From: Candidatus Celerinatantimonas neptuna
GTDB taxonomy: Bacteria > Pseudomonadota > Gammaproteobacteria > Enterobacterales > Celerinatantimonadaceae
NCBI GenBank assembly: GCA_911810475.1
Contig: OU461276.1
Coordinates: 897,501-961,500 of the forward strand
Direction: 5' to 3'
Length of the DNA stretch: 64,000 nucleotides
In this document: piece after piece, positions 41,459 to 50,619 of the stretch
Position numbering within the stretch: position 1 is the stretch's first letter
Layout: the number at the start of each line of letters is the position of its first letter
Program-made: the position numbers and the translations under genes
The notes under the pieces: model-generated
The model's input: the letters and a program-made list of their open reading frames with translations, nothing else
What the model was told of the DNA's origin: nothing
Database searches by the model: none

Positions 41459-41951
41459 TTGGATTTTTTTAGCTTTAATGACATTTAGTCTGTCCAGTTA
41501 TGCCCTGGAATCAGATTATAACCAGAAAATTGTTGTCAACGCCGATCAACAGAAAGTAAATATTAAAGAAAACAAAGTTACTTTTTTCCAGCATGTTAAG
41601 GTAACTCAAGGCTCTATAAAGTTAGAAGCTGACCGTGTGACAGTCTATGGGACAGGGAAAAAAGGCAGTGAAGTCATGGTCGCTGTTGGCAAACCAGCCC
41701 GGTTTCAACAACGTATGGATGATGGAAAACTTCTAAAAGGTCATGCAAATAAAGTACGCTACGAATTAAAATCACGAATTGTTACTCTGACTGATAATGC
41801 TCAGCTACAACAACAAGAAAGTCTGGTCAGAGGAAATAGTATTCGTTATAACATTCAGACACAGGAAATGGTTGCTGACGGTGGGAAAAAAGGACATGTC
41901 ACAACGATTTTCGAACCGCAGCAAGTCCGGCAGATAAAAAAACAGAAGTAA
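41445..41951 (+). CDS. lptA: Periplasmic LPS-bridge protein LptA
   Basis: Forms head-to-tail beta-jellyroll filaments that carry LPS across the periplasm between LptC and LptD. The 168-residue product (E. coli 185) has a signal peptide ([16 protein letters not shown]) and an OstA domain with [33 protein letters not shown] and [17 protein letters not shown]. It lies between lptC and lptB as expected. Confidence 0.95.
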   Translation: MKKINWIFLALMTFSLSSYALESDYNQKIVVNADQQKVNIKENKVTFFQHVKVTQGSIKLEADRVTVYGTGKKGSEVMVAVGKPARFQQRMDDGKLLKGHANKVRYELKSRIVTLTDNAQLQQQESLVRGNSIRYNIQTQEMVADGGKKGHVTTIFEPQQVRQIKKQK

Positions 41952-41955
41952 ATCT

Positions 41956-42681
41956 ATGGCATTGCTAAAAGCAGAAAACCTGGCCAAAAGTTATAAAAAA
42001 CGACAGGTCGTTAAAAACGTAAGCCTGCAGGTTGAGACCGGTCAAATTGTCGGTCTTTTAGGACCTAATGGTGCAGGTAAAACAACAACTTTCTACATGG
42101 TCGTAGGACTGGTTCCAAGAGATGATGGACAAATCAGCATTGACGGACAGGATATTACGCTTAAAGCAATGCACTCGCGAGCCAGAATGGGAATCGGATA
42201 TCTTCCTCAAGAAGCGTCTATTTTTCGGCGGTTATCCGTTGAAGATAACATCATGGCGGTACTGGAAACACGTAAAGATTTAGACAGAGGGGCAAGGCAA
42301 TTAGTTCTGGATGAACTGCTCGATGAATTTCACATTGGCCACATTCGCAAGAGCCTTGGACAAAGCTTGTCCGGGGGCGAACGGCGCCGAGCCGAAATAG
42401 CCAGGGCACTTGCGGCTTCTCCTAAGTTCATTTTATTAGATGAACCGTTTGCCGGGGTTGATCCTATTTCAGTTATTGATATAAAAAAAATTATTGAACA
42501 TCTGAAAGACAGGGGCCTTGGGGTCTTGATTACAGACCATAATGTCAGAGAAACTTTAGATGTCTGTGAACATGCATATATCGTCAGTCAGGGAGAATTA
42601 ATCGCCTCAGGGACACCTGAACATGTTCTGGCAAATGAACATGTAAAACGGGTTTATTTAGGCGAACAATTCAAACTATAG
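41956..42681 (+). CDS. lptB: LPS export ABC ATPase LptB
   Basis: ATPase of LptB2FG, powering LPS extraction from the inner membrane. The 241-residue product (E. coli 241) has Walker [13 protein letters not shown]-loop YLPQEASIF, signature [14 protein letters not shown], Walker [14 protein letters not shown] and H-loop [11 protein letters not shown]. LptF and LptG, its permease partners, are not here. It is 4 nt after lptA and 59 bp before rpoN. Confidence 0.97.
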   Translation: MALLKAENLAKSYKKRQVVKNVSLQVETGQIVGLLGPNGAGKTTTFYMVVGLVPRDDGQISIDGQDITLKAMHSRARMGIGYLPQEASIFRRLSVEDNIMAVLETRKDLDRGARQLVLDELLDEFHIGHIRKSLGQSLSGGERRRAEIARALAASPKFILLDEPFAGVDPISVIDIKKIIEHLKDRGLGVLITDHNVRETLDVCEHAYIVSQGELIASGTPEHVLANEHVKRVYLGEQFKL

Positions 42682-42740
42682 TGATTATATTAGTCATATC
42701 AAAGATGATGAGCTAAACAACAAAAGGATCAGATGCATTA

Positions 42741-44213
42741 ATGAAAGCCGCTTTGCAGTTACGTCTAGGTCAACAACTGACGATGACGCCTCAGTTACAA
42801 CAAGCCATCAGGTTGCTCCAGCTCTCAACTCTGGATCTTCAACAAGAGATTCAGGAAGCGCTGGATGCCAACCCATTGCTAGAAACTGAAGAACATTCGC
42901 AAGAAGAAACCTCAGACACAGATATAGCTCAAAGCGCCCAGGAAGAAAACGTAACGGCTTCAGCCGATAGCAGCCAGGTAGAGACAAGCGAAGCCATTGG
43001 CAATGAAACCATGGGAGATGAACTCCCCGTTGACGCAACCTGGGATGAAATGTATAGCGCCTCATCAGCACCCGCAGCCCCCATACCCGACGACAATGAG
43101 CATATATATCAGGGCGAAACATCTGAGTCACTACAAGACCACCTGCTCTGGCAACTAAACCTGACACCATTTAGTGAAACAGATCATGCGATTGCACTTT
43201 CCATCATTGATGCCATTGATGAATCTGGATATTTAACCCAAAACGCAGAGCAATTACTTGAAGGCTTCATGAATGAAGATCAAGATATCACCACAGGTGA
43301 AGTTGAAACGGTGATTAAACGGATCCAACATTTTGATCCTCTGGGTATCGCATCCCGCTCACTGCAAGAATGTATGCTATTACAGCTCGAACAGTTTTCC
43401 TCTGATACGCCTTGGTTAGAACAAGCCAAACAAATTGTCAGTGATCACATCGATCTACTCGGTAATCGCGATTACCGTACACTATCTCGCAAAACCAAAC
43501 TCAAGGAAGAACAGCTTGCGCAGGTCATGCGACTTATTCAGTCTCTTGATCCTCGACCTGGAAATCAAATCACAACCAGCCAGGCCGCATATGTCATTCC
43601 AGATGTATCCGTCAGTAAAAAAAATGGAAAATGGGTTGTTGAACTTAACCCAGATGCAGTGCCTAAACTTCGAGTTAACGCTCAATATGCAGCATTAAGC
43701 CGAAACTCTCGTAATAGCGATGATAGCCAGTTTATCCGTTCTCATCTCCAAGAAGCTAAATGGTTTATTAAAAGTCTTGAAAGTCGAAATGAAACACTAC
43801 TAAAAGTCGCAAAATGTATTGTCAGTCACCAACAAGCTTTTTTTGAATACGGTGATGAAGCCATGAAACCCATGGTTCTTAATGATGTTGCAGAAGCAGT
43901 AGAAATGCATGAATCGACAATTTCAAGGGTAACAACACAGAAATATATGCACACCCCCCGGGGAATTTTTGAACTAAAATATTTCTTTTCAAGCCATGTA
44001 AATACTGAAGGTGGCGGGGAATGTTCATCCACAGCAATTCGGGCCTTAATTAAAAAATTAATTGCAGCCGAGAATACAGCTAAGCCCTTGAGTGATAGCA
44101 AAATTGCTGATGTTTTAGCTGACCAGGGAATCAAAGTTGCCAGACGGACTATCGCCAAATATCGTGAATCATTGTCAATACCACCTTCCAATCAGCGCAA
44201 GAGCCTGATATAA
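42741..44213 (+). CDS. rpoN: RNA polymerase sigma-54 factor RpoN
   Basis: Alternative sigma factor for -24/-12 promoters that need AAA+ activators; it controls nitrogen, motility and other programmes. The 490-residue product has the Gln/Leu-rich region I ([20 protein letters not shown]), an acidic region II (about 50-125), the core-binding domain, a helix-turn-helix and the C-terminal RpoN box [11 protein letters not shown] long acidic stretch rich in Glu, Asp and Ser is typical. Order lptB-rpoN-hpf-ptsN is as in E. coli. Confidence 0.97.
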   Translation: MKAALQLRLGQQLTMTPQLQQAIRLLQLSTLDLQQEIQEALDANPLLETEEHSQEETSDTDIAQSAQEENVTASADSSQVETSEAIGNETMGDELPVDATWDEMYSASSAPAAPIPDDNEHIYQGETSESLQDHLLWQLNLTPFSETDHAIALSIIDAIDESGYLTQNAEQLLEGFMNEDQDITTGEVETVIKRIQHFDPLGIASRSLQECMLLQLEQFSSDTPWLEQAKQIVSDHIDLLGNRDYRTLSRKTKLKEEQLAQVMRLIQSLDPRPGNQITTSQAAYVIPDVSVSKKNGKWVVELNPDAVPKLRVNAQYAALSRNSRNSDDSQFIRSHLQEAKWFIKSLESRNETLLKVAKCIVSHQQAFFEYGDEAMKPMVLNDVAEAVEMHESTISRVTTQKYMHTPRGIFELKYFFSSHVNTEGGGECSSTAIRALIKKLIAAENTAKPLSDSKIADVLADQGIKVARRTIAKYRESLSIPPSNQRKSLI

Positions 44214-44240
44214 AGTGCGCCAAAGGAAAAGGATGAAGTT

Positions 44241-44531
44241 ATGCAGATCAATTTAACCGGTCATCATATCGAGATCACACATTCATTACGTGAGTATGTT
44301 CAAAATAAATTTGCAAAACTGGAAAACCATTATGACCAAATCAACAATGCTTATGTCGTCCTCACTGTTGAAAAATTAAGTCATATAGCCGAGGCTAAGC
44401 TTCATATCGCTGGAGGCGATATTCACGCCAGCGCAGAACAATCTGATATGTATGCGGCCATAGATGTGCTCCTTGATAAGTTGGATCGCCAACTTATTAA
44501 ACACAAAGAAAAAACCGTAAACAAACACTAA
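44241..44531 (+). CDS. hpf: Ribosome hibernation promoting factor Hpf (short form)
   Basis: Binds the 30S subunit between A and P sites and helps form inactive 100S ribosomes in stationary phase. The 96-residue product (E. coli 95) has the S30AE fold: MQINLTGHHIEITHSLREYV, KFAKLENHYDQI and the helix DMYAAIDVLLDKLDRQLIKHKEK. It lacks the C-terminal domain of long HPF. AAAGGAAAAGGA lies just before the ATG. Confidence 0.96.
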   Translation: MQINLTGHHIEITHSLREYVQNKFAKLENHYDQINNAYVVLTVEKLSHIAEAKLHIAGGDIHASAEQSDMYAAIDVLLDKLDRQLIKHKEKTVNKH

Positions 44532-44535
44532 TGTT

Positions 44536-44979
44536 ATGCAACTAATTCAAGTCTTAAGCAAGAACTGCACTCGTCATGCTGTTACTTGCCAGTCAAAAAA
44601 AAGAGCTCTGGAAATTATCAGCGAATTAGCTGCCGATAAACTGGGCGTACCAGAAAAAGATATTTTTGACAGTCTGTTTAACCGTGAAAAATTAGGCAGT
44701 ACAGGTATCGGCCAGGGGATAGCCATCCCTCATGGACGAGTCAGTGATGATAATCCGCCAACAGCTGTATTTATTCACTGTGTTGACCCCATCAGTTTTG
44801 ATGCGATTGACAAACAGCCCGTTGATCTTCTTTTTGCTTTACTCGTACCCGATGATGAAAATAAACAATACTTAAAAATCCTTGCTGCCGTCGCTGAAAA
44901 ATTACATGATAAAACCGTCTGTAAACAGTTGCGCCAGGCTGATAGTGATGATGAAATATATCGCATTATCACCTCCTGA
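44536..44979 (+). CDS. ptsN: Nitrogen-type PTS enzyme IIA (PtsN)
   Basis: Phosphoryl acceptor at the end of the PTS-Ntr chain (PtsP-NPr-PtsN), which regulates potassium, sigma-related and envelope functions rather than sugar uptake. The 147-residue product has the EIIA type-2 domain with the phosphorylated His66 in GIAIPHGRV and the preceding NREKLGSTGIGQG. ATG lies 4 nt after hpf. NPr, its donor, is two genes downstream. Confidence 0.96.
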   Translation: MQLIQVLSKNCTRHAVTCQSKKRALEIISELAADKLGVPEKDIFDSLFNREKLGSTGIGQGIAIPHGRVSDDNPPTAVFIHCVDPISFDAIDKQPVDLLFALLVPDDENKQYLKILAAVAEKLHDKTVCKQLRQADSDDEIYRIITS

Positions 44980-44996
44980 TGTTAATAAGGATCTAG

Positions 44997-45842
44997 ATGG
45001 AATTCTTTATTGTCAGCGGTCGTTCTGGTTCGGGAAAAACAGTCGCATTGCGGATTCTGGAAGATTTAGGATTTTATTGCGTCGATAATCTCCCCCTCCC
45101 ACTACTGCCTTTATTACCAGATGTTCTGGATAAACACTACCTCAAGGCAGCTATCAGTATCGATGTCCGTAATTTATCCAATCACCCGGAAAATTTTACG
45201 CAACTCATTAACCAACTGAAACAAAAAGTCGATTTGACGAGTTTATTTATTGATGCCAATGATTCAACACTTATCCGGCGCTATAGCGAAACCCGACGAA
45301 TTCACCCATTAAATAAAGACAATTTATCTTTAACCGAAGCAATCGCAGCGGAGCTTGCAATCCTGGAACCGCTCTCCAGCCATGCTGACTTACGTATCGA
45401 CACCAGTGAACTATCAGTCCATGAACTGCGGGAACACTTAACCGAACGAGTATTAGGTAAGCCCAATCAAGAAGTGGCACTTATTTTTGAATCCTTTGGA
45501 TTTAAAAATGGCGTACCTCATGATGCTGATTATGTATTTGATGTTCGCTTTTTACCAAACCCACACTGGCATGAAGAACTCAGACCATTTACAGGACTTG
45601 ATGCACCGGTACAACATTTTTTAAATCAACAATCATCCGTTCGTGAACTTATCTGGCAGTTAGAAGGTCTATTGAGCAGCTGGTTGCCACATTTAGAAAG
45701 AAACAACCGGGCCTACGTCACTGTTGCCATTGGTTGTACAGGAGGAAAACATCGTTCAGTCTATGTAGCTGAACAACTCAGTGCTTTTTTTAATAAGCGA
45801 TATAACGTCCAGACACATCATCTAAACTTACCCAAAAAGTGA
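44997..45842 (+). CDS. rapZ: RNase adapter protein RapZ
   Basis: Binds GlmZ/GlmY small RNAs and directs RNase E to GlmZ, setting GlmS (amino-sugar) supply for envelope synthesis. The 281-residue product (E. coli 284) has Walker [17 protein letters not shown] near residue 8, the family segment [13 protein letters not shown], and the C-terminal [17 protein letters not shown] with the basic tail. It lies between ptsN and npr. Confidence 0.96.
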   Translation: MEFFIVSGRSGSGKTVALRILEDLGFYCVDNLPLPLLPLLPDVLDKHYLKAAISIDVRNLSNHPENFTQLINQLKQKVDLTSLFIDANDSTLIRRYSETRRIHPLNKDNLSLTEAIAAELAILEPLSSHADLRIDTSELSVHELREHLTERVLGKPNQEVALIFESFGFKNGVPHDADYVFDVRFLPNPHWHEELRPFTGLDAPVQHFLNQQSSVRELIWQLEGLLSSWLPHLERNNRAYVTVAIGCTGGKHRSVYVAEQLSAFFNKRYNVQTHHLNLPKK

Positions 45843-45848
45843 GCCGTT

Positions 45849-46127
45849 TTGAGTATAAAATTAACAGAGCAGCTAACAATAAAAAATAAACTAGGCCTGC
45901 ACGCCAGAGCTGCGATAAAATTAGTTGAACTAGCAGCGCATTATGATGCCGACGTCACATTGATTACCGAAGAAAAACGAGCATCAGCAGCTAGCGTATT
46001 AGGGTTACTGCTACTAGAAAGAGCTCAAGGACAACAAATTATTGTGGAGTGCGAAGGCCGCGATGCGAAAAAAGCTTTAGACGCGATAAAAGAACTCATT
46101 GAGTCTCGCTTTGATGAAAAAGAGTAG
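45849..46127 (+). CDS. npr: Phosphocarrier protein NPr
   Basis: HPr-like carrier that passes phosphate from PtsP to PtsN in the nitrogen PTS. The 92-residue product has the active-site His18 in NKLGLHARAAIKLVELA and the Ser-containing ASAASVLGLLLLE. The start read here is TTG 45849 (TTGAGTATAAAA), 6 nt after the rapZ stop; there is no nearby in-frame ATG, so the rare start looks real and may lower expression. Confidence 0.93.
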   Translation: MSIKLTEQLTIKNKLGLHARAAIKLVELAAHYDADVTLITEEKRASAASVLGLLLLERAQGQQIIVECEGRDAKKALDAIKELIESRFDEKE

Positions 46128-46214
46128 TGGTATAAGCTATCTGTAAAATCATTATCATCATAGAATTAATAGAGCTGCAAATCTGGCAGCGATGTACTTT
46201 TTGAGGGCTAATTT

Positions 46215-47591
46215 ATGCCAGAGATGGAGCACCACCATAGTCAACATCAACGTATCCTCGAATTAAATCGTGCTTTAAATGATGGGATGTTCGTGCACGT
46301 AAGACGAATGTTGCAACAAATGCCAGCTTGTGACGTAGCCTTACTCCTCCAATCTACACCCGTTGCAGGCCGAAAAATCCTTTGGCAGCTTACAGACCCG
46401 GAACAACAGGGTGATATACTCGAAGAGCTCAACGAAGATGCAATGGAAAGCATCTTAAAAATGATGGATCCCGAAAATCTGGCCGCAGCAACAGAAGGGA
46501 TGGACATTGATGATCTGACCTACGTTCTGCGAAGTCTCCCACCAGAAGTTTACCAGCAAGTCCTCGAACAGATGGAACCGGAAGAACGCCATCGCGTCGA
46601 GATAGCATTAGCCTACCCAGAAGATACAGCGGGTAGTTTGATGAATAATGATACGATTGCCCTACGTCCGGACGTATCCATTGATGTTGTTCTGCGTTAT
46701 CTCAGATTAAGAGGCGAATTACCAGAAGCAACCGACGCGTTGTTTGTTGTCGATAAAGACGACAGATATCTGGGTGATGTTCCGTTATCACGATTACTCA
46801 CTGTCGATCCGGGGGATGAAGTCGGGGCAATCATGGGAACCCGACCAGAACGAATTATACCGGTAGCGATGAGTGATACACGTGTTGCGCAACTCTTCGA
46901 ACGTCACGACTGGATTTCAGCCCCTGTTGTTGATGACAATGGTGCACTCGTTGGTCGAATCACGATTGATGATGTCGTTGATATCATCCGGGAAGATGCT
47001 GAACATTCGATGATGGGGATGGCAGGGGTCGATGACGATGAAGATACCTTCGCCCCCATCTGGAAAAGTACCAAAGGTCGTACCTTATGGCTGGGAATTA
47101 ATCTTCTTACCGCGCTATTTGCAGCGTCAATCAGTAATCTCTTTGAAAATACACTGGCACAAATGGCAACGCTTGCTGTTTTAATGACAATCGTTCCAAG
47201 CCAGGGCGGAATTGCAGGAACTCAGACTCTTGCTGTCGTTATCAGAGGGATTGCTGTAGGACATATCGGCGAAAGTAATACACGCTGGCTCATTTTTAAA
47301 GAAGTTGCTATTGGGGCTCTCAATGGCATCATCTGGGCTGTCATCATCGCAGTCGTTGTGATTATCTGGAAAGACAGTCTGCAACTAGGGCTTATTAGTG
47401 CTGCGGCTATGTTTGCAGATATGTTTATGGCGGGGCTGGCAGGTGTCAGTATTCCTCTGGTGATGAAAAAAATGAGAATTGATCCAGCTTTAGCAGGTGG
47501 TATGGTGCTCACAACCGTCACAGATTCTGTAGGCTTATTTTCCTTTTTAGGAATTGCAACCATTCTTTTACAAAATCATGTTCAACTTTAA
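46215..47591 (+). CDS. mgtE: Magnesium transporter MgtE
   Basis: Mg2+ channel/transporter gated by its cytoplasmic domain. The 458-residue product has the helical MgtE N domain (about 20-135), two CBS domains (about 140-265), a plug-helix link and five C-terminal membrane segments with the pore-lining TIVPSQGGIAGTQTLAVVIRG and AGLAGVSIPLVMKKMRIDPA. It lies 87 bp after npr; no Mg-sensing leader RNA was recognised in that gap. Confidence 0.95.
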   Translation: MPEMEHHHSQHQRILELNRALNDGMFVHVRRMLQQMPACDVALLLQSTPVAGRKILWQLTDPEQQGDILEELNEDAMESILKMMDPENLAAATEGMDIDDLTYVLRSLPPEVYQQVLEQMEPEERHRVEIALAYPEDTAGSLMNNDTIALRPDVSIDVVLRYLRLRGELPEATDALFVVDKDDRYLGDVPLSRLLTVDPGDEVGAIMGTRPERIIPVAMSDTRVAQLFERHDWISAPVVDDNGALVGRITIDDVVDIIREDAEHSMMGMAGVDDDEDTFAPIWKSTKGRTLWLGINLLTALFAASISNLFENTLAQMATLAVLMTIVPSQGGIAGTQTLAVVIRGIAVGHIGESNTRWLIFKEVAIGALNGIIWAVIIAVVVIIWKDSLQLGLISAAAMFADMFMAGLAGVSIPLVMKKMRIDPALAGGMVLTTVTDSVGLFSFLGIATILLQNHVQL

Positions 47592-47613
47592 AGAACATTG
47601 AAGTCAGTTCTTT

Positions 47614-47649
47614 ATTCAAGGCTTATTCACATCAGAACAAGCCTTGAAT
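47614..47649. terminator. Hairpin between convergent mgtE and pmbA
   Basis: ATTCAAGGCTT (47614-47624) and AAGCCTTGAAT (47639-47649) form a perfect 11-bp stem with a 14-nt loop between two converging genes. T-runs are weak, so the call as a bidirectional terminator is moderate. Confidence 0.55.
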
Positions 47650-47704
47650 ATCTTGCGTTTTGCTACTTAACCACAGAGAACGCAAACCATAATCTTCCCG
47701 GCTT

Positions 47705-49045
47705 TTAATTTCCGGCAATTTTCATAGAATCCAACAAAATAGAACCCGTACTAATTGCATGATTAGCATCTCTATCTGAACTAATAGCCGCAATATTCCG
47801 GTATAGCTGCTTCAAGTCTCCGGCAATTGTGATTTCATGAACCGGGTACGCTATTTCGCCATTTTCGACCCAAAACCCAGCAGCACCTCTCGAATAATCA
47901 CCAGTCACTATATTAACCCCCTGACCCATGAGCTCAGTCACTAATAAACCGGTTCCCATCTGTTTAAGCAGTTCAGCTTGACTTATCCCACTATCTTGAA
48001 CCAACCAATTATGGATCCCCCCAGCATGACCGGTCGGCGTCATATTCAGTTTTCGAGCTGCATAACTTGTCAAAAGATAGCTCTCCAAGCATCCATCTTT
48101 TACAACATCCAAAGGTTTGGTCTGAACCCCTTCATTATCAAAGGGACTACTACCTAATCCTTTTTTAATCCATGGATCCTCATGGATCGTCATCCAATGA
48201 GGGAATATCTGCCCGCCCAGAGAATCAAGTAAAAAAGAAGAACGACGATAAAGACTACCACCACTAATAGCCATTACAAAGTGACCTAAGAAACCACTGG
48301 CAACACTATGATCGAAAATAACCGGGACCTGGCAGGTATTGATCTTACGGCTATTAATCCGGCCAAGAGTCTTCTTAGCCGCTTCATCGGCAATCGATTT
48401 TACATCTTTCAAATCATCAAAATCGACAGCTACGCTGTATGCGTAATCACGCTGCATCTGTTCTTCACCAGCAATCAACATGCAACTAATGCTATGACGA
48501 CTGGTTGGGTACCCTTCAATAAATCCATGCGTATTACCATAAACTCTGGTTCCAAAATGACTATTTACGCTAGCTCCATCACTTGCCCTGATACCACTGT
48601 AGCTTAATGCTTCACGTTCACATCCACTCGCTAACGCAATTAATCGATCTGCATCTAAAGGTTGAGGGTAATATAGATCCAAATCCCGATTCTCAGTAGC
48701 CATCAACTCATTAGGCGCTAAACCAGCTGCCGGGTCAGCGGCTGTAACACTACTAATATCTATAGCGGCCTGAACACTTCTTGTGATGGCTTCAAAAGAT
48801 AGATCAGACGTCGATGCATTCCCTTTCTGCTGCCCCTGGTATACCGCGATTCCAAGCGCACCATCACGGTTAAATTCAAGCGTTTCCACTTCGCATTGTC
48901 GGGTCGAAACCGAAATCCCCGTCTGTTTGGAGATCGATACTTCTGCATCACTGGCCCCTAATCGTTTCGCTTCTTTAAGCGCAAAATCAACGGCTTGTTT
49001 TAACTGTTCTAATTCTTGTGATATCGATTGATCAACTGACGACAT
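47705..49045 (-). CDS. pmbA: Metalloprotease PmbA (TldE), subunit of the TldD/TldE complex
   Basis: Partner of TldD in a heterodimeric zinc protease that matures microcin B17 and degrades CcdA in E. coli. The 446-residue product (E. coli 450) begins MSSVDQSISQELEQL, with AAGG about 8 nt upstream; ATG 49066 would add seven unlike residues. Family segments are RQCEVETLEFNRDGALGIAVYQG and SGSLYRRSSFLLDSLG-like (SGGSLYRRSSFLLD), with GDYSRGAAGFWVENGEI near the C-terminus. It lacks the TldD zinc motif, as expected for TldE. Confidence 0.94.
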   Translation of the reverse strand: MSSVDQSISQELEQLKQAVDFALKEAKRLGASDAEVSISKQTGISVSTRQCEVETLEFNRDGALGIAVYQGQQKGNASTSDLSFEAITRSVQAAIDISSVTAADPAAGLAPNELMATENRDLDLYYPQPLDADRLIALASGCEREALSYSGIRASDGASVNSHFGTRVYGNTHGFIEGYPTSRHSISCMLIAGEEQMQRDYAYSVAVDFDDLKDVKSIADEAAKKTLGRINSRKINTCQVPVIFDHSVASGFLGHFVMAISGGSLYRRSSFLLDSLGGQIFPHWMTIHEDPWIKKGLGSSPFDNEGVQTKPLDVVKDGCLESYLLTSYAARKLNMTPTGHAGGIHNWLVQDSGISQAELLKQMGTGLLVTELMGQGVNIVTGDYSRGAAGFWVENGEIAYPVHEITIAGDLKQLYRNIAAISSDRDANHAISTGSILLDSMKIAGN

Positions 49046-49390
49046 ATCAGACCTTCTATCATACAAGTGAATGATCCAAGCATAACAGATCTAGACGCAC
49101 GGGTCTGTTGATCTTTACTAATTGAATTACCGTATAAATCAGATGGATACCCTTAGGCTTATTATCAAATAATGTTCAAGTAAAGCACATTTCAGGCGCA
49201 GCACAAACGGTAAAACCAGGCACCCTAAGAAAACGGCGAAACAGAGCACAAGACATATATCAATAAACAACCAAAGTGTGTTTGATACAAAAAACATCAC
49301 CAAGAGTCAACGTACCTATACACACCATAAAACAAGCCACCAATATAGATAGGTAACTAAATACTCAAAAATAAAAGAAGACCACAGGAC
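49046..49390. other. Noncoding gap between ogl and pmbA
   Basis: About 345 bp. It must hold the pmbA promoter and the end of the ogl transcript, but I see no clear promoter or strong terminator. It marks the border between conserved backbone and the accessory region on its right. Confidence 0.4.
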
Positions 49391-50554
49391 TTATTTAAAA
49401 TCATCGGGCACATCAACCAAATAAAGTGCAGGAACCCCTTCGAAATCACTGGTATACAAAACCCAACGGTTATCAGGGCTAAATGAAGGATGAGGATGAG
49501 TGATCTGTCGATCACCATCAAGCACATCCCATGAGGTATTATGTTTTACCAACCGGTGAACCAGACCAGTCTGACAATTCATCACATATAAGAACGGATC
49601 ATTTTGGATTTCATAACTCTGATCATCACTCACATCAACAGGCGCATCGCATCCATCACCGACCATCAAGCAGCCATCATAATTACTCATCAGATGAGAA
49701 CACGCTGGCATTTGCATCACAACTTCATTACTCAGGCTAATCGGATCTGCTTTATGGATCACCCGTTCCTCTTTACCTTTGAAATAAGATACATAAGCTA
49801 ACGCAGAACCATCAGGGATCCAAAATTCATGAGTACAAGATTCACCATCTTCTTGCTGTTTTACACAACGCATATTGCTACCATCCCGATTAATTAGCCA
49901 CATCCGCTTAACAAGATCATGTGGACCTTCATGACAAAATGCGATGGTATTATTATCAAAAGGCCGGTAAGTCGGATGACCGAGCCAACGGTCCTCCTGC
50001 AAAATAACGTCTCTTTGGCCTGTTTGAATATCCACATTCATCAGACGGCAAGTTGGATTCGTAAAATAAAATTCTTTAAATATTTTCCAATCTGTTAATG
50101 GCTTCCAGCACAATTTAGCAATTTCAATACCCACTAACTGAGTACAATCGGAATTAGCAACCCATGTACCATACCCCACCCAATCGTCAGGTACCCGATA
50201 AATCAAACGTTCTTCAAGGGATTGAAGATCAACTTGCAGCAACTCCAAACCATTTTTAACATAAAACAGTGACTTTTCATCCTGACTTAAAAAACCACCG
50301 AAGGTATTATCTCCTTCACCTTCAGTAAGTTGACGAGCCTGCTGATTTTTCAGATCTAACAAATAATAGTTTCGGTAACCATGGTCAAAATCACCAGCAA
50401 ACAGCAAATGTTCAGAATCATTGGTAAAACATTTCTGATAAAAATAATTTCGATGACAAGTCACATCCGATGGTGTCAGTCGGAAATAACGGATGCCGGT
50501 TTCATCATCGGTATATTCAGTAAATGAAAGAGGAACAATAGAACCTTTAGCCAT
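49391..50554 (-). CDS. ogl: Oligogalacturonate lyase (PL22)
   Basis: Cytoplasmic lyase that splits short (mainly di-) galacturonates from pectin breakdown to 5-keto-4-deoxyuronate. The 387-residue product closely follows Pectobacterium/Dickeya/Yersinia Ogl: CHRNYFYQKCFTNDS, LTEGEGDNTFGGF, WVGYGTWVANSDCT and FCHEGPHDLV. The residues matching the Mn2+ site are kept: His in MPACSHLMSNYDG, and Gln/His/His in RQITHPHPSFSPD. ATG 50554 is chosen because GGAG lies 8 nt before it and the protein then starts MAKGS; the longer frame from 50623 is unlike the family. It is the second gene after the symporter. Confidence 0.96.
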   Translation of the reverse strand: MAKGSIVPLSFTEYTDDETGIRYFRLTPSDVTCHRNYFYQKCFTNDSEHLLFAGDFDHGYRNYYLLDLKNQQARQLTEGEGDNTFGGFLSQDEKSLFYVKNGLELLQVDLQSLEERLIYRVPDDWVGYGTWVANSDCTQLVGIEIAKLCWKPLTDWKIFKEFYFTNPTCRLMNVDIQTGQRDVILQEDRWLGHPTYRPFDNNTIAFCHEGPHDLVKRMWLINRDGSNMRCVKQQEDGESCTHEFWIPDGSALAYVSYFKGKEERVIHKADPISLSNEVVMQMPACSHLMSNYDGCLMVGDGCDAPVDVSDDQSYEIQNDPFLYVMNCQTGLVHRLVKHNTSWDVLDGDRQITHPHPSFSPDNRWVLYTSDFEGVPALYLVDVPDDFK

Positions 50555-50571
50555 AAGTACAACTCCGTTAT

Positions 50572-50598
50572 AAAAGCAGCTATGGAAACCATAGCTGC
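50572..50598 (-). terminator. Intercistronic hairpin (attenuator) between symporter and ogl
   Basis: On the minus strand GCAGCTATGG, loop TTT, CCATAGCTGC, then TTTTAT. A perfect 10-bp stem with a short T-run lies in the 65 nt between the symporter stop and the ogl start. It could terminate part of the transcripts or protect a processed 3' end, giving unequal expression of transporter and lyase. It ends 18 nt before the ogl ATG. Confidence 0.7.
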
Positions 50599-50619
50599 AA
50601 AAACAACCTAATATTGATT

